Shown here: positions 18,687 to 29,759 of the stretch, one piece after another
Layout of the letters: each line of letters opens with the position of its first letter
How positions within the stretch are numbered: position 1 is the first letter of the stretch
From: Halobacillus litoralis
GTDB lineage: Bacteria > Bacillota > Bacilli > Bacillales > Halobacillaceae
Direction: 5' to 3'
DNA length: 60,453 nt
Assembly (NCBI RefSeq): GCF_009856445.1
Contig: NZ_WMFA01000014.1
Location: 1 to 60,453 of the forward strand
Made by a program: the position numbers and the translations under genes
The notes under the pieces: model-generated
Databases searched by the model: none
Told to the model about the DNA's origin: nothing
The model's input: only the letters and a program-made list of their open reading frames with translations

Positions 18687-19112
18687 GTGGCTAAAAAAGT
18701 TATTAATGTTGTAAAGCTTCAGATTCCTGCAGGTAAAGCGAACCCAGCACCGCCGGTTGGACCAGCACTAGGTCAAGCAGGTATTAACATCATGGGATTC
18801 TGTAAGGAATTTAACGCTCGTACACAGGAACAAGCAGGTACGATCATTCCAGTAGAAATTACGGTTTATGAGGACCGTTCCTTTACATTCGTTACGAAAA
18901 CTCCACCAGCTGCTGTTCTTCTTAAGAAAGCGGCAGGAGTTGAATCAGGTTCCGGTGAACCGAACCGTAACAAAGTAGCTTCTGTTAAACGCGACCAAGT
19001 ACGCGAAATCGCAGAAACGAAAATGCCTGATTTGAACGCTGCTGACGTTGAAGCTGCAATGCGCATGGTTGAAGGTACAGCGCGCAGCATGGGAATCACG
19101 ATCGAAGATTAA
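18687..19112 (+). CDS. rplK: 50S ribosomal protein L11
   Basis: A 141-residue L11, part of the GTPase-associated centre that contacts elongation factors and RelA. The N-terminal domain has [19 protein letters not shown], and the C-terminal domain binds 23S rRNA ([13 protein letters not shown]). Start GTG 18687 follows TAAGGAGGTG. Upstream in-frame starts lie inside the leader. First gene of the rplK-rplA pair. Confidence 0.97.
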   Translation: MAKKVINVVKLQIPAGKANPAPPVGPALGQAGINIMGFCKEFNARTQEQAGTIIPVEITVYEDRSFTFVTKTPPAAVLLKKAAGVESGSGEPNRNKVASVKRDQVREIAETKMPDLNAADVEAAMRMVEGTARSMGITIED

Positions 19113-19137
19113 TCCCACAGCGTTACATGGAGATAGG

Positions 19138-19184
19138 AAAAGGTTGCGGAAATGGAGCTATTGACTCTTTCGCAACCTTTATTC
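19138..19184 (+). terminator. Terminator-like hairpin between rplK and rplA
   Basis: AAAGGTTGCG pairs with CGCAACCTTT (ending at 19180), followed by a weak T-rich tail. The loop is long (~22 nt), so it is probably a partial terminator or processing site that tunes the L11 to L1 ratio. Confidence 0.45.
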
Positions 19185-19229
19185 GTGGGAGGAAAATCCG
19201 TTAAAACCACAACGAGGAGGAAATTAATA

Positions 19230-19925
19230 ATGGCTAAGAAATCGAAAAAGCAACAAGAGCTAGCGAAGCTTGTTGACCGTACAAAAGCTTACGATGTGCA
19301 AGAAGCCATCAAGCTTGTAAAAGAAACTTCAAAAGCGAACTTTGACGAAACTGTCGAAGCGGCATTCCGTCTGGGTGTAGATCCTAAGAAAGCGGATCAG
19401 CAAATCCGTGGCGCAATGGTGCTTCCACACGGTACAGGTAAATCTCAGCGTGTGCTTGTTTTCGCTAAAGGTGATAAAGCGAAAGAAGCAGAAGCAGCAG
19501 GTGCTGACTACGTAGGTGAACAAGACCTAATCAACAAGATCAACCAAGGTTGGTTCGATTTTGATGTTGTAGTAGCAACTCCTGACATGATGGCTGAAGT
19601 TGGTAAACTAGGTCGAGTACTAGGACCAAAAGGTCTTATGCCAAACCCTAAAACAGGTACAGTGACATTCGAAGTAGAAAAAGCTGTTAACGAAATCAAA
19701 GCAGGTAAAGTAGAATACCGCGTTGATAAAGCAGCGAACATCCATGTTCCAATCGGTAAAGCATCTTTCGATGAGAACAAGCTGGCTGAAAACTTCGCAG
19801 CAATCACTGAAACACTTGTTAAAGCGAAGCCACAAGCATCTAAGGGAACTTATATGCGTAACGCTGCTGTTTCATCTACAATGGGACCTGGAATCAAAGT
19901 AGACGTTTCTGGTTACACGAAGTAA
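19230..19925 (+). CDS. rplA: 50S ribosomal protein L1
   Basis: A 231-residue L1, the protein of the L1 stalk at the E site. The family signature [15 protein letters not shown] is present near the middle, with [17 protein letters not shown] in the C-terminal part. ATG 19230 has AACGAGGAGG upstream; the upstream in-frame ATG at 19152 lies in the rplK-rplA hairpin. L1 probably also binds the leader at 18594-18660. Confidence 0.97.
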   Translation: MAKKSKKQQELAKLVDRTKAYDVQEAIKLVKETSKANFDETVEAAFRLGVDPKKADQQIRGAMVLPHGTGKSQRVLVFAKGDKAKEAEAAGADYVGEQDLINKINQGWFDFDVVVATPDMMAEVGKLGRVLGPKGLMPNPKTGTVTFEVEKAVNEIKAGKVEYRVDKAANIHVPIGKASFDENKLAENFAAITETLVKAKPQASKGTYMRNAAVSSTMGPGIKVDVSGYTK

Positions 19926-19935
19926 TAAAAAAGTG

Positions 19936-19964
19936 TTGACTTTCCGTTATCTACGAGATATACT
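19936..19964 (+). promoter_or_regulatory. Promoter of rplJ-rplL
   Basis: TTGACT (19936-19941), 17 bp, TATACT (19959-19964), directly after rplA. Confidence 0.85.
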
Positions 19965-19971
19965 AGGTAGC

Positions 19972-20080
19972 GTTGTATAAATAAATACGTTATACCGTAG
20001 ACAGCAGGTGTGGGTTCCCACTTAAAGTCCTGCCGAGGTGTGTGATATAAATAGAGCAGCGCGATCTGCCCTGCTCTATG
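19972..20080 (+). promoter_or_regulatory. L10 leader
   Basis: The ~110-nt region between the rplJ promoter and a terminator has the position and composition of the Firmicute ribosomal L10 leader: CAGCAGGTGTGGG..CCTGC pairing and a second helix AGAGCAG/CTGCTCT (about 20053-20078). In relatives the L10-(L12)4 complex binds this leader and lowers expression. The assignment rests on position and foldability; I did not run a covariance model. Confidence 0.75.
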
Positions 20081-20115
20081 AAACACCTCCATGTCTATGT
20101 GGAGGTGTTTTTTTA
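20081..20115 (+). terminator. Attenuator terminator of the L10 leader
   Basis: AAACACCTCCA (20081-20091) pairs perfectly with TGGAGGTGTTT (20100-20110), then a T run, ~50 nt before the rplJ start. Confidence 0.9.
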
Positions 20116-20165
20116 TGAGTAAAACCTTCGAACGGTATGATGAAAAGTCAATAGGAGGTGGAACA

Positions 20166-20666
20166 ATGAGCAGTGTTATCGAACAGAAGAAACAGATTGT
20201 ATCTGACTTGGCTGACAAGTTCCGCAACAGTAAATCTGCAGTCGTTGTAGACTACCGCGGACTTGATGTAGCAGAAGTTACTGAACTTCGTACCCAGCTT
20301 CGTGAAGCAGGCGTAGATTTCAAAGTGTATAAAAACACAATGGTCCGTCGTGCTGCTGACGAAGTCGAACTATCTGAACTTAACGAAGTCCTTCAAGGAC
20401 CGACAGCTGTCGCTTTCCATGAAGACGATGCTGTAGCTGCGGCTAAAGTATTGAACAACTTCGCTAAAGATCACGATAGCCTTGAAATCAAAGGTGGGGT
20501 AGTTGAAGGTCAAGTTGCAACTCTTGAGCAAATCAAAGAACTTGCAAACCTTCCAAACTACGAAGGTCTTGTATCTATGTTCCTAAGCGTACTACAAGCA
20601 CCTATCCGCAACTTCGCTTACGCTACGCAAGCGATCGCGGATCAAAAAGAAGAAGAAAGCGCGTAA
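20166..20666 (+). CDS. rplJ: 50S ribosomal protein L10
   Basis: A 166-residue L10 (P0), base of the L7/L12 stalk. The rRNA- and L11-binding N-terminal domain begins [18 protein letters not shown] and has [17 protein letters not shown]; the C-terminal helix that carries L12 dimers is at the end. ATG 20166 has AGGAGGTGG at 20153-20161; the longer in-frame start at 20091 lies within the terminator. Same length as the B. subtilis protein. Confidence 0.97.
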   Translation: MSSVIEQKKQIVSDLADKFRNSKSAVVVDYRGLDVAEVTELRTQLREAGVDFKVYKNTMVRRAADEVELSELNEVLQGPTAVAFHEDDAVAAAKVLNNFAKDHDSLEIKGGVVEGQVATLEQIKELANLPNYEGLVSMFLSVLQAPIRNFAYATQAIADQKEEESA

Positions 20667-20716
20667 GTTAGCGTTCGTTTAAACTATAACAACAAAAACT
20701 AAGGAGGAAATTTCTC

Positions 20717-21082
20717 ATGTCTAACGAACAAATTATCGAAGCGATTAAGGAAATGTCTGTTCTTGAGCTTAACGATCTAGTTAAAGCAATTGAAGAAGAA
20801 TTTGGTGTATCTGCTGCAGCTCCAGTTGCTGCTGGCGCGCCTGCTGCAGGTGGCGAAGCTGCTGAAGAGCAAACTGAATTTGATGTAGTACTAGAATCTG
20901 CTGGATCTTCTAAGATCAAAGTAGTTAAAGCAGTACGTGAAATCACTGGTGCTGGTCTTAAAGACGCGAAGGAAATGGTTGATGGTGCTCCGGCAACAAT
21001 CAAAGAAGCTATTTCTAAAGAAGAAGCTGAAGAAATCAAGTCTAAGCTTGAAGAAGCAGGCGCTTCTGTCGAAGTTAAGTAA
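20717..21082 (+). CDS. rplL: 50S ribosomal protein L7/L12
   Basis: A 121-residue stalk protein. The N-terminal dimerisation helices (residues 1-~32) are joined by an alanine/glycine-rich hinge ([15 protein letters not shown]) to the factor-binding C-terminal domain ([20 protein letters not shown]). It follows rplJ after 50 nt, with AAGGAGGAAA as ribosome-binding site, and ends at a terminator. Confidence 0.98.
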   Translation: MSNEQIIEAIKEMSVLELNDLVKAIEEEFGVSAAAPVAAGAPAAGGEAAEEQTEFDVVLESAGSSKIKVVKAVREITGAGLKDAKEMVDGAPATIKEAISKEEAEEIKSKLEEAGASVEVK

Positions 21083-21097
21083 GAGAATGTTTAAAGT

Positions 21098-21133
21098 AAA
21101 GCTCGCTGATTTATCGGCGGGCTTTCTTTTTCT
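21098..21133 (+). terminator. Terminator after rplL
   Basis: AAAGCTCGCTGA (21098-21109) pairs with TCGGCGGGCTTT (21114-21125), allowing wobbles, and a T-rich run follows. Confidence 0.82.
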
Positions 21134-21234
21134 TAACAGGCATATTTAGCAAGAGTGCTCATGATTTGTTAGACTTGCTAGAATCAGGAATAAACCTTGC
21201 CATTTCAATAGATGAAAAAGAAGGTGTTCGGGTT

Positions 21235-21837
21235 ATGTCGGAGCATTATTATTCAAAGAAAACAACGACGAGCAGTGAAGAAACGACATGGAACTTTGAG
21301 TTGCTCGGTCATGTCTTCACATTCACGACGGATAATGCTGTCTTTTCCAAAAAAGAAGTGGATTTCGGATCGCGTTTTTTAATTGATACCTTCCAGGAAC
21401 CAGGTGTTCAAGGTGACATACTTGACCTTGGTTGTGGCTACGGCCCGATCGGTTTGTCCCTGGCTAAAGCTCACGAAGACCGTCATGTATTTATGGTCGA
21501 TGTAAATGAGAGAGCGTTGGGGCTGGCCGAAAAAAATGCCGCAGATAATGAAGTAGTGAACATTACGATTCAAGAAAGCGACCGTTTACAAGGAATAGTA
21601 GATCAGAAGTTTGCCGCTATCCTTACAAACCCACCCATCCGGGCCGGGAAACAAGTGGTCCACACAATGTTTGAAGAAGCGAAGGAAGCTCTACTTGATG
21701 AAGGAGAGCTGTGGGTCGTGATTCAAAAGAAACAGGGTGCGCCGTCTGCGAAGCAAAAACTTGAAGATTTGTTCGGAAATGCAGAGGTCGTGGATAAGCA
21801 CAAAGGGTACTACATCCTTAGAGCTAAAAAAGTTTGA
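21235..21837 (+). CDS. RsmC-like class I methyltransferase (YbxB)
   Basis: A 200-residue SAM-dependent methyltransferase. The SAM-binding motif is DLGCGYGPIGLSLAKA and the catalytic motif is NPPIRAGK, of the NPPY/NPPI type seen in N-methyltransferases acting on nucleic acids. It resembles the C-terminal half of RsmC, a 16S rRNA guanine methyltransferase; the true target is unknown. ATG 21235 has AAGGTG about 8 nt upstream and gives the length of B. subtilis YbxB; the in-frame ATG at 21166 lacks a site. The rpoB promoter -35 box overlaps its stop codon. Confidence 0.87.
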   Translation: MSEHYYSKKTTTSSEETTWNFELLGHVFTFTTDNAVFSKKEVDFGSRFLIDTFQEPGVQGDILDLGCGYGPIGLSLAKAHEDRHVFMVDVNERALGLAEKNAADNEVVNITIQESDRLQGIVDQKFAAILTNPPIRAGKQVVHTMFEEAKEALLDEGELWVVIQKKQGAPSAKQKLEDLFGNAEVVDKHKGYYILRAKKV

Positions 21838-21862
21838 CTAGCCCTACTAGTTGTGCTAGTAT
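21834..21862 (+). promoter_or_regulatory. Promoter of rpoB-rpoC
   Basis: TTGACT (21834-21839), 17 bp, TAGTAT (21857-21862) preceded by TGTGC (extended -10). The -35 overlaps the stop codon of the methyltransferase gene. It gives a leader of about 285 nt. Confidence 0.75.
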
Positions 21863-21869
21863 TGAAAAA

Positions 21870-22118
21870 TGCCAATATATCTGAACTCTGTCAAGTCTTT
21901 TTTTAGAAATGTGTATAAAAAGTTGATAGATGGTCAGAATGGTAAAATCGAACACTGAAAGTAAATGAGGTTTTTACGTATGAAAAGCCTTTTTCTTTTT
22001 TGTCTAACGTTAGAGAGAAATGAAGAATCACCATTCGTTGTGAAACGGATGTTTAAATAGTGCTTGTGGCAAGATCAACCGCAAGCCTGTTCGGCATGTC
22101 TTGCCGGACCCTTTTTTC
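21870..22118 (+). promoter_or_regulatory. Structured rpoB leader with two terminator-like hairpins
   Basis: This gap has no gene. It holds, in order: AGGTTTTT/AAAAGCCT (21968-21990) followed by a T-rich run; CATTCGTT/AACGGATG (22032-22051); GCTTGTGG/CCGCAAGC (22062-22086); and GTTCGGCA/TGCCGGAC (22089-22109) followed by CCTTTTTT. GGCAAGA (22068-22074) is also fully complementary to TCTTGCC (22099-22105), which would break both of the last two stems. This is the layout of an attenuator; what it senses is unknown. Confidence 0.6.
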
Positions 22119-22152
22119 GTTATTAAAATGCTTGATTTGAGGGGTGAATCAG

Positions 22153-25100
22153 TTGACAGGTCAACTAGTTCAGTATGGACGACACCGCCAGCGCAGAAGT
22201 TACGCACGCATCAGTGAGGTATTAGAATTACCGAACTTGATTGAAATTCAAACCGCTTCTTACGATTGGTTCTTAGAAGAAGGTTTGAAGGAAATGTTCC
22301 AGGATATTTCCCCAATCGAAGATTTCACAGGTAATTTGTCATTGGAGTTTGTGGACTACAGTCTTGGCGAACCAAAGTATCCAGTCGATGAGTCAAAGGA
22401 TCGCGATGTAACATATAACGCACCACTTCGTGTGAAAGTACGTCTCTTAAATAATGAGACAGGAGAAGTGAAAGAACAAGAAGTATTTATGGGTGACTTC
22501 CCACTTATGACAGACACAGGTACCTTTGTAATCAATGGTGCTGAGCGTGTTATCGTTTCTCAGCTTGTTCGTTCTCCTAGCGTGTACTTTAACAAGAAGA
22601 TTGATAAGAATGGTAAGAGAGGTTACACAGCTACCGTCATCCCGAACCGCGGAGCGTGGCTTGAGTTCGAAACCGATGCTAAAGACGTCGTACACGTCCG
22701 TATCGACCGTACCCGTAAGTTACCGATCACCGTGCTTTTACGTGCTTTAGGATTCGGCACAGACCAGGAGATCATCGATCTTATTGGTGATAACGAATAC
22801 TTGAAGAACACGTTGGAAAAAGACAATACGGAAAACACAGAGAAAGCATTGCTTGAGATCTACGAGCGTCTACGCCCTGGCGAGCCGCCGACAGTAGAGA
22901 ATGCGAAAAGCTTGCTCGTTTCCCGTTTCTTCGACCCGAAACGCTATGACCTAGCGCGTGTAGGTCGCTATAAAATGAATAAAAAACTTCACATCAAAGA
23001 CCGTTTGTTCAATCAGACGCTGGCAGAAACGCTGGTAGACGAAGAAACGGGCGAAGTGATCGCTGAAAAAGGGGACAAGATTGATCGTCGTCTATTGAAT
23101 AAGCTGATCCCTCACTTTGATGACGAAGAGGGCACATTGAGTGAAGAAACGTTGGACCCGGTAGACGGTGTCCTTGAAGATCCTATCCAGGTTCAGTCTG
23201 TCAAAATTGTTGACCCGACGGACCCAGAAGGTGAACGTTCCATCAATGTCATCGGCAATGCAAACATTGACCGTGACGTGAAGAACATTACCCCTGCGGA
23301 TATCCTTTCTTCCATCAGCTATTTCTTCAACTTGTTGCACGATGTGGGTGGAACGGATGACATCGACCACCTAGGTAACCGCCGCCTGCGTTCTGTTGGT
23401 GAATTGCTGCAGAACCAATTCCGTATTGGTCTTTCTCGTATGGAGCGTGTGGTTCGTGAGCGTATGTCCATTCAGGATACGTCCTCCATCACACCACAAC
23501 AATTGATTAACATTCGTCCTGTCATTGCTTCTATTAAAGAGTTCTTCGGAAGCTCGCAATTGTCTCAGTTCATGGACCAAACGAACCCGTTGGCAGAACT
23601 GACGCACAAGCGCCGTCTCTCAGCATTGGGACCGGGTGGTCTGACTCGTGAACGTGCAGGATTTGAAGTTCGTGACGTACACTACTCCCACTATGGTCGT
23701 ATGTGTCCGATCGAAACGCCGGAAGGTCCGAACATCGGTTTGATCAACTCCCTTTCCTCTTATGCGAAAGTAAATGAGTTTGGTTTCATCGAAACGCCAT
23801 ACCGCCGCGTTGATCCAGATACGAATAAAGTTACAGCGCAAATCGATTATCTGACAGCTGATGAGGAAGACAACTACGTTGTCGCTCAGGCGAACGCCAA
23901 GCTTGAAGATGATGGAGCCTTTACAGATGAAGAAGTAATCGCCCGTTTCCGTGGTGAGAACACCGTCGTAAGCCGTGACCGTATCGACTACATGGACGTA
24001 TCACCGAAGCAGGTTGTATCTGCAGCGACCGCATGTATTCCTTTCCTTGAGAACGATGACTCCAACCGTTCCTTGATGGGTGCGAACATGCAGCGTCAAG
24101 CGGTGCCATTGCTCAAGCCTGATGCTCCGCTTGTGGGTACAGGTATGGAGTATGTGTCTGGTAAAGACTCTGGTGCTGCGGTCATCTGCCGACACGAAGG
24201 AATTGTAGAGCGCGTAGAAGCGAAAGAAGTTCGTGTCCGCCGTATTTCTGAAGTGGATGGCAAAGAGGTCGAAGGAGATCTTGACCGTTATCGTCTGCAG
24301 AAATTCATTCGATCCAACCAGGGAAGCTGTTACAACCAGCGCCCGATTGTTTCTAAAGGAGATCGCGTCAAACAGGGCGAAATCCTGGCTGACGGACCTT
24401 CGATGGATATGGGTGAATTGGCACTGGGTCAAAACCCGCTTGTTGCCTTCATGACATGGGACGGTTACAACTATGAGGATGCGATCATCATGAGTGAACG
24501 CCTCGTTAAAGATGATGTGTACACGTCCATTCACATTGAAGAATATGAGTCTGAAGCTCGTGATACGAAGCTTGGACCAGAAGAAATCACTCGTGACATT
24601 CCGAACGTTGGGGAAGATGCCCTTCGTGACTTGGACGACCGCGGAATTATCCGTGTAGGTGCTGAAGTAAGCGACGGAGATCTACTTGTTGGTAAAGTTA
24701 CTCCAAAAGGTGTGACAGAACTATCGGCAGAGGAACGTCTTCTACATGCGATTTTCGGTGAAAAAGCTCGTGAAGTGCGTGACACTTCCCTGCGTGTGCC
24801 ACACGGTGCAGGCGGAATTGTCCTTGATGTGAAGATCTTCAACCGCGAAGATGGTGACGAACTACCACCGGGTGTTAACCAGTTGATCCGTGTCTATATC
24901 GTTCAGAAGCGTAAGATTTCTGAAGGGGATAAAATGGCCGGTCGTCACGGAAACAAAGGTGTTATTTCTAAGATTCTTCCAGAAGAAGACATGCCTTTCC
25001 TTCCGGATGGTACACCGGTAGACATCATGTTGAACCCACTAGGTGTTCCGTCGCGTATGAACATCGGTCAGGTACTGGAGCTTCACATGGGTATGGCTGC

Positions 25101-25680
25101 TCGCTTAATGGGTGAGAGAATTGCCACCCCGGTATTTGACGGTGCGCGTGAGGAAGACGTTTGGGAGACACTGCAAGAAGCAGGTATGGCTCGTGATGCG
25201 AAAACAATTCTTTATGACGGACGTACAGGTGATCCATTTGATAACCGTGTATCCGTTGGTGTTATGTATATGATTAAACTTGCACACATGGTTGACGATA
25301 AACTGCACGCCCGTTCAACTGGACCGTATTCATTGGTCACGCAACAACCGCTTGGTGGTAAAGCACAATTCGGTGGACAGCGTTTCGGTGAGATGGAGGT
25401 ATGGGCACTTGAAGCATACGGTGCGGCTTATACTCTTCAAGAGATCTTGACTGTCAAATCAGATGATGTCGTCGGACGTGTGAAAACGTACGAGGCCATC
25501 GTTAAAGGTGATAACGTTCCTGAACCAGGGGTCCCTGAATCATTCAAGGTCCTAATTAAAGAACTTCAGAGTTTAGGTATGGATGTGAAGATCCTTTCTG
25601 CTGATGAACAAGAGATCGAAATGCGCGATATCGAAGAAGAGCAAACCAAAGAATCCGAGAATTTGAACTTAGACGATTAA
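22153..25680 (+). CDS. rpoB: RNA polymerase beta subunit
   Basis: A 1175-residue beta subunit. TTG 22153 gives the [19 protein letters not shown] start of Bacillus RpoB and has GAGGGGTGA at 22139-22147; GTG 22144 is in frame but lies in that site. The rifampicin region ([13 protein letters not shown], then [13 protein letters not shown]) is wild type. Active-site and catalytic-core motifs [13 protein letters not shown] and [19 protein letters not shown] are intact. The acidic C-terminal tail is a little shorter than in B. subtilis. Followed by rpoC after 72 nt. Confidence 0.98.
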   Translation: MTGQLVQYGRHRQRRSYARISEVLELPNLIEIQTASYDWFLEEGLKEMFQDISPIEDFTGNLSLEFVDYSLGEPKYPVDESKDRDVTYNAPLRVKVRLLNNETGEVKEQEVFMGDFPLMTDTGTFVINGAERVIVSQLVRSPSVYFNKKIDKNGKRGYTATVIPNRGAWLEFETDAKDVVHVRIDRTRKLPITVLLRALGFGTDQEIIDLIGDNEYLKNTLEKDNTENTEKALLEIYERLRPGEPPTVENAKSLLVSRFFDPKRYDLARVGRYKMNKKLHIKDRLFNQTLAETLVDEETGEVIAEKGDKIDRRLLNKLIPHFDDEEGTLSEETLDPVDGVLEDPIQVQSVKIVDPTDPEGERSINVIGNANIDRDVKNITPADILSSISYFFNLLHDVGGTDDIDHLGNRRLRSVGELLQNQFRIGLSRMERVVRERMSIQDTSSITPQQLINIRPVIASIKEFFGSSQLSQFMDQTNPLAELTHKRRLSALGPGGLTRERAGFEVRDVHYSHYGRMCPIETPEGPNIGLINSLSSYAKVNEFGFIETPYRRVDPDTNKVTAQIDYLTADEEDNYVVAQANAKLEDDGAFTDEEVIARFRGENTVVSRDRIDYMDVSPKQVVSAATACIPFLENDDSNRSLMGANMQRQAVPLLKPDAPLVGTGMEYVSGKDSGAAVICRHEGIVERVEAKEVRVRRISEVDGKEVEGDLDRYRLQKFIRSNQGSCYNQRPIVSKGDRVKQGEILADGPSMDMGELALGQNPLVAFMTWDGYNYEDAIIMSERLVKDDVYTSIHIEEYESEARDTKLGPEEITRDIPNVGEDALRDLDDRGIIRVGAEVSDGDLLVGKVTPKGVTELSAEERLLHAIFGEKAREVRDTSLRVPHGAGGIVLDVKIFNREDGDELPPGVNQLIRVYIVQKRKISEGDKMAGRHGNKGVISKILPEEDMPFLPDGTPVDIMLNPLGVPSRMNIGQVLELHMGMAARLMGERIATPVFDGAREEDVWETLQEAGMARDAKTILYDGRTGDPFDNRVSVGVMYMIKLAHMVDDKLHARSTGPYSLVTQQPLGGKAQFGGQRFGEMEVWALEAYGAAYTLQEILTVKSDDVVGRVKTYEAIVKGDNVPEPGVPESFKVLIKELQSLGMDVKILSADEQEIEMRDIEEEQTKESENLNLDD

Positions 25681-25752
25681 GATAGAAACACTGCTGCTGC
25701 TCGTGTTCTAAGCTTAGGGTAAAACCCGGATACTGAAAGGGAGGTAGGCCCC

Positions 25753-28700
25753 TTGCTAGATGTAAATAACTTTGAGTATATGAAAATAGGCCTGGCTTCA
25801 CCGGATAAGATTCGTTCTTGGTCCTACGGTGAGGTTAAGAAGCCAGAAACCATCAACTATCGTACGTTGAAACCAGAAAAAGACGGTCTTTTCTGCGAGC
25901 GAATCTTTGGCCCGCAGAAAGACTGGGAATGTCACTGCGGAAAATATAAGCGTGTCCGTTATAAGGGTGTCGTTTGTGACCGCTGTGGCGTTGAAGTAAC
26001 CAAGGCGAAAGTTCGCCGTGAGCGTATGGGGCACCTAGAGCTAGCTGCCCCTGTCTCTCATATTTGGTACTTCAAAGGAATTCCGAGCCGTATGGGGCTT
26101 GTGTTGGATATGTCTCCGAGAGCTTTGGAGGAAGTCATCTATTTCGCAGCCTATATTGTAACGGATCCGGGTGAGACGGCTCTTGAAAGGAAGCAATTGC
26201 TTTCTGAAAAAGAGTACCGCTCATACCGCGAGAAGTTCGGACAAGGATTCCAGGCAGCTATGGGCGCGGAAGCGATCCGTAAGCTTCTATATGATATCGA
26301 CCTTGATGGTGAAGTAGAGACGTTGAAAGAAGAGCTGAAGACAGCTCAAGGACAACGCCGTACACGTGCAATCAAGCGTCTTGAAGTATTAGAATCCTTC
26401 CGTAACTCAGGAAACGATCCATCATGGATGATTCTTGACGTTCTTCCGGTCATTCCACCGGAACTTCGTCCAATGGTCCAGCTCGATGGTGGGCGTTTTG
26501 CAACTTCTGATTTGAACGACTTGTATCGTCGTGTAATCAACCGTAACAACCGCCTGAAGCGTTTGTTGGATCTTGGTGCACCGACCATCATCGTTCAAAA
26601 CGAGAAGCGTATGCTGCAGGAAGCTGTTGATGCTTTGATCGACAATGGCCGTCGCGGCCGTCCTGTAACAGGACCAGGAAACCGACCACTTAAATCCCTT
26701 TCTCATATGTTGAAAGGTAAGCAAGGACGTTTCCGTCAGAACTTGCTAGGTAAGCGTGTCGACTATTCCGGCCGTTCTGTTATCGTCGTAGGACCATCCT
26801 TGAAGATGTACCAATGTGGTCTTCCAAAAGAAATGGCCCTTGAATTGTTCAAACCATTCGTTATGAAAGAACTCGTATCCCGAGGTCTTGCTCATAACAT
26901 CAAATCAGCGAAGCGTAAGATCGAGCGCGTACACCACGAAGTATGGGATGTCCTTGAAGATGTCATCAAAGAACACCCGGTTCTACTCAACCGTGCACCA
27001 ACATTGCACCGCTTGGGTATCCAGGCCTTTGAACCGACTCTTGTTGAAGGTCGTGCCATTCGTCTGCACCCGCTTGTATGTACGGCATACAACGCCGACT
27101 TTGATGGAGACCAGATGGCCGTACACGTGCCGTTATCCTCAGAAGCTCAGGCGGAAGCGCGTATCTTGATGCTTGCTGCTCAAAACATCCTTAACCCTAA
27201 GGATGGTAAGCCGGTCGTTACACCTTCCCAGGATATGGTATTAGGTAACTACTACCTGACTCTTGAGAGAAAAGGTGCCATCGGAGAAGGCATGTTCTTC
27301 AAAGACTTGAACGAAGCTCTAATGGCTTACCAAAATGGCTATGCTCATCTGCACACGCGTGTAGCAGTTCAGGCTAGCTCTTTGAATAACGAAACATTTA
27401 CTGAGAAACAGAATCAGCAGCTTCTACTGACTTCAGTAGGTAAGTTGATTTTCAACGAAATGCTGCCGAATTCATTCCCATATATCAATGAACCGACGAA
27501 AGAGAACTTGGAAATCAAGACTCCTGATCACTACTTCATTGAAAAAGGTACAGATATCCGTGAAGAAATTTCTAAGCGTGAAGAAGTATCTCCATTCAAG
27601 AAAGGAATCCTTGGTGATATCATCGCTGAAGTGTTTAAGCGTTTCTCCATCAGTGAAACGTCTAAGATGCTTGACCGCATGAAGGATCTTGGGTTTGCAT
27701 ACTCCACGAAGGCCGGTATTACTGTCGGTGTATCTGACGTTGTCGTACTTCCAGAGAAGCAGGAAATCCTTGATGAAGCGCAAGAGAAAGTGGATAAAGT
27801 CTTGAAGCAGTTCCGTCGTGGTCTAATCACAGAAGAAGAACGTTACGATCGCGTCATTGAAATTTGGTCTGCGGCTAAAGATGATATTCAGAACCGTCTG
27901 ATGAAGTCCTTGAACCCGCGTAACCCGATCTTCATGATGAGTGATTCCGGAGCCCGTGGTAACGCCTCTAACTTCACGCAGCTTGCTGGTATGCGTGGTC
28001 TGATGGCCAACCCGGCTGGACGAATCATTGAACTACCGATCAAATCAAGTTTCCGTGAAGGTCTGACAGTACTTGAATACTTCATCTCTACACACGGAGC
28101 CCGTAAAGGACTTGCCGATACAGCCCTTAAGACAGCTGACTCTGGTTACTTGACACGTCGACTTGTAGACGTAGCGCAAGATGTTATCGTTCGTGAGGAC
28201 GATTGTGGAACAGACAGAGGCTTGCCTGTAGCTGCACTGACAGAGGGTACCGAAGTGGTTGAACCATTGATCGACCGTCTCATCGGACGTACAGCATTCC
28301 AGACAGTGAAGCACCCTGAAACAGATGCGATTATGGTTGAAAGAAATGAAGTTATTTATGAAGATGTCGCACGACAAATCGTTGATGCTGGCATTGAAGA
28401 GATTGTGATTCGTACGGCATTCACTTGTAATACAAAACATGGGGTTTGTAAGAAGTGTTATGGCCGTAACCTTGCAACAGGTGATGAAGTTGAAGTCGGT
28501 GAAGCGGTCGGAATCATCGCTGCACAATCCATCGGTGAGCCGGGTACACAGCTTACAATGCGTACCTTCCACACAGGTGGTGTAGCCGGAGACGATATCA
28601 CGCAGGGTCTTCCACGTATCCAGGAGATCGTGGAAGCGCGTAATCCGAAAGGTCAAGCCGTTATCACAGAAATTGATGGTACGGTACACGAAATCAATGA

Positions 28701-29364
28701 AGTCAAAGAGAAGCAGGAAATTGTCGTTCAAGGCGCTGTAGAATCACGTTCATACACGGCTCCATACGGTGCACGTATGAAAGTGTCGGTTGGAGATGAG
28801 GTCAAAGCAGGTGAACCTCTGACTGAAGGTTCCATTGATCCTAAAGAATTGCTGACCGTACAGGGACTTGACGGCGTTCAAGAATACCTTCTCAAAGAAG
28901 TGCAGAAAGTTTACCGTATGCAAGGGGTGGAAATCTCCGATAAGCACGTTGAAGTTATGGTACGCCAGATGCTTCGTAAAGTACGTGTCCTTGATTCTGG
29001 TGACACCGATGTACTTCCAGGTTCTCTACTTGAAATTCATCAATTCAAAGAAGCGAACCAAAAAGCGCTTATGGAAGGTGGCCAGCCGGCTGTCGGCCGT
29101 CCAGTCATCCTTGGTATTACCAAAGCGTCTCTTGAAACAGACAGCTTCCTATCCGCTGCATCCTTCCAGGAGACAACACGTGTCCTTACAGACGCAGCCA
29201 TTAAAGGTAAGCGCGATGAGTTGCTAGGATTGAAAGAGAATGTTATTATCGGTAAGCTTGTTCCTGCAGGTACGGGTATGACTCGTTACCGCAAGATTCA
29301 AGCGCAATCCGAGCAACAACGACAAGAGGTTCCAGAAGTGACCGAAGAAGTCACACATTCTTAA
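25753..29364 (+). CDS. rpoC: RNA polymerase beta' subunit
   Basis: A 1203-residue beta' subunit. It has the N-terminal zinc site (CHCGK then CDRCG, near residues 60-78), the magnesium-binding NADFDGDQM around residue 450, and the second zinc site (CGTDRG, then [11 protein letters not shown]). Start TTG 25753 is preceded by GGGAGG and matches the [16 protein letters not shown] start of Bacillus. Cotranscribed with rpoB. A large palindrome follows its stop instead of an ordinary terminator. Confidence 0.98.
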   Translation: MLDVNNFEYMKIGLASPDKIRSWSYGEVKKPETINYRTLKPEKDGLFCERIFGPQKDWECHCGKYKRVRYKGVVCDRCGVEVTKAKVRRERMGHLELAAPVSHIWYFKGIPSRMGLVLDMSPRALEEVIYFAAYIVTDPGETALERKQLLSEKEYRSYREKFGQGFQAAMGAEAIRKLLYDIDLDGEVETLKEELKTAQGQRRTRAIKRLEVLESFRNSGNDPSWMILDVLPVIPPELRPMVQLDGGRFATSDLNDLYRRVINRNNRLKRLLDLGAPTIIVQNEKRMLQEAVDALIDNGRRGRPVTGPGNRPLKSLSHMLKGKQGRFRQNLLGKRVDYSGRSVIVVGPSLKMYQCGLPKEMALELFKPFVMKELVSRGLAHNIKSAKRKIERVHHEVWDVLEDVIKEHPVLLNRAPTLHRLGIQAFEPTLVEGRAIRLHPLVCTAYNADFDGDQMAVHVPLSSEAQAEARILMLAAQNILNPKDGKPVVTPSQDMVLGNYYLTLERKGAIGEGMFFKDLNEALMAYQNGYAHLHTRVAVQASSLNNETFTEKQNQQLLLTSVGKLIFNEMLPNSFPYINEPTKENLEIKTPDHYFIEKGTDIREEISKREEVSPFKKGILGDIIAEVFKRFSISETSKMLDRMKDLGFAYSTKAGITVGVSDVVVLPEKQEILDEAQEKVDKVLKQFRRGLITEEERYDRVIEIWSAAKDDIQNRLMKSLNPRNPIFMMSDSGARGNASNFTQLAGMRGLMANPAGRIIELPIKSSFREGLTVLEYFISTHGARKGLADTALKTADSGYLTRRLVDVAQDVIVREDDCGTDRGLPVAALTEGTEVVEPLIDRLIGRTAFQTVKHPETDAIMVERNEVIYEDVARQIVDAGIEEIVIRTAFTCNTKHGVCKKCYGRNLATGDEVEVGEAVGIIAAQSIGEPGTQLTMRTFHTGGVAGDDITQGLPRIQEIVEARNPKGQAVITEIDGTVHEINEVKEKQEIVVQGAVESRSYTAPYGARMKVSVGDEVKAGEPLTEGSIDPKELLTVQGLDGVQEYLLKEVQKVYRMQGVEISDKHVEVMVRQMLRKVRVLDSGDTDVLPGSLLEIHQFKEANQKALMEGGQPAVGRPVILGITKASLETDSFLSAASFQETTRVLTDAAIKGKRDELLGLKENVIIGKLVPAGTGMTRYRKIQAQSEQQRQEVPEVTEEVTHS

Positions 29365-29381
29365 AATAAAGAAGTAGATGT

Positions 29382-29490
29382 TAACAAGGTGTAAAATTAA
29401 AGGAAGCACTAAAAAAACTCACCCAGATGCAGTTGACATGCATTTGGGTGAGTGATAATATAATCAAGGTGCTTCCATTTATCCTTGTTA
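29382..29490 (+). repeat. Nested palindrome enclosing a promoter -35 box
   Basis: Three inverted repeats share one centre: TAACAAGG/CCTTGTTA (29382-29389 and 29483-29490), GGAAGCAC/GTGCTTCC (29402-29409 and 29469-29476), and a 15-bp inner pair ACTCACCCAGATGCA/TGCATTTGGGTGAGT (29417-29431 and 29439-29453; one G-T). The 7-nt central loop is GTTGACA. RNA read through from rpoC could form a hairpin of ~31 paired positions. On the minus strand the inner stem is followed by seven T residues. Confidence 0.85.
29433..29464 (+). promoter_or_regulatory. Candidate promoter inside the palindrome
   Basis: A perfect TTGACA lies at 29433-29438 in the palindrome loop. The -10 is ambiguous: GATAAT at 15 bp, TAATAT at 17 bp or TATAAT (29459-29464) at 20 bp. 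It would drive the L7Ae gene and rpsL-rpsG-fusA. Confidence 0.5.
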
Positions 29491-29507
29491 CTTTGGAGGA
29501 TATGAAG

Positions 29508-29759
29508 ATGTCTTATGAAAAAGTAGCACAGGCTAAATCCGATATAATTATTGGAACCAAACAAACACTGAAAGCCATGAAAAATGGCGAAGTGGTTGAA
29601 GTCATTACGGCTGACGATGCTGATCAGTCGATGACACTTAAAGTAGCTAAATTAGCCCAACAACTGAACATTCCTCACACACGAGTCCCTTCGATGGAGG
29701 AGCTCGGGAATGCATGTGGTATTGATGTTGGTGCGGCTACAGTGGCGATAAAGCAATAA
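29508..29759 (+). CDS. rplGB: L7Ae-family RNA-binding protein (YbxF)
   Basis: An 83-residue L7Ae/L30e-fold protein of the kind that binds kink-turn RNA. It has the family's [16 protein letters not shown] start and the C-terminal [15 protein letters not shown]. The B. subtilis homologue YbxF is ribosome-associated and binds K-turns; it is not essential. ATG 29508 is chosen over ATG 29502 because GGAGG (29495-29499) is 8 nt rather than 2 nt away. Conserved position between rpoC and rpsL. Confidence 0.9.
   Translation: MSYEKVAQAKSDIIIGTKQTLKAMKNGEVVEVITADDADQSMTLKVAKLAQQLNIPHTRVPSMEELGNACGIDVGAATVAIKQ

Noticed and set aside
20081-20166. N-terminal extension of L10 from 20091
   Set aside because: It translates the L10 leader terminator. 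ATG 20166 with AGGAGGTGG gives the normal 166 residues.
24001-24534. 177-codon minus-strand ORF inside rpoB
   Set aside because: It is a shadow of the strongly codon-biased rpoB gene on the other strand. The same applies to the other long antisense frames inside rpoC, fusA and clpC.
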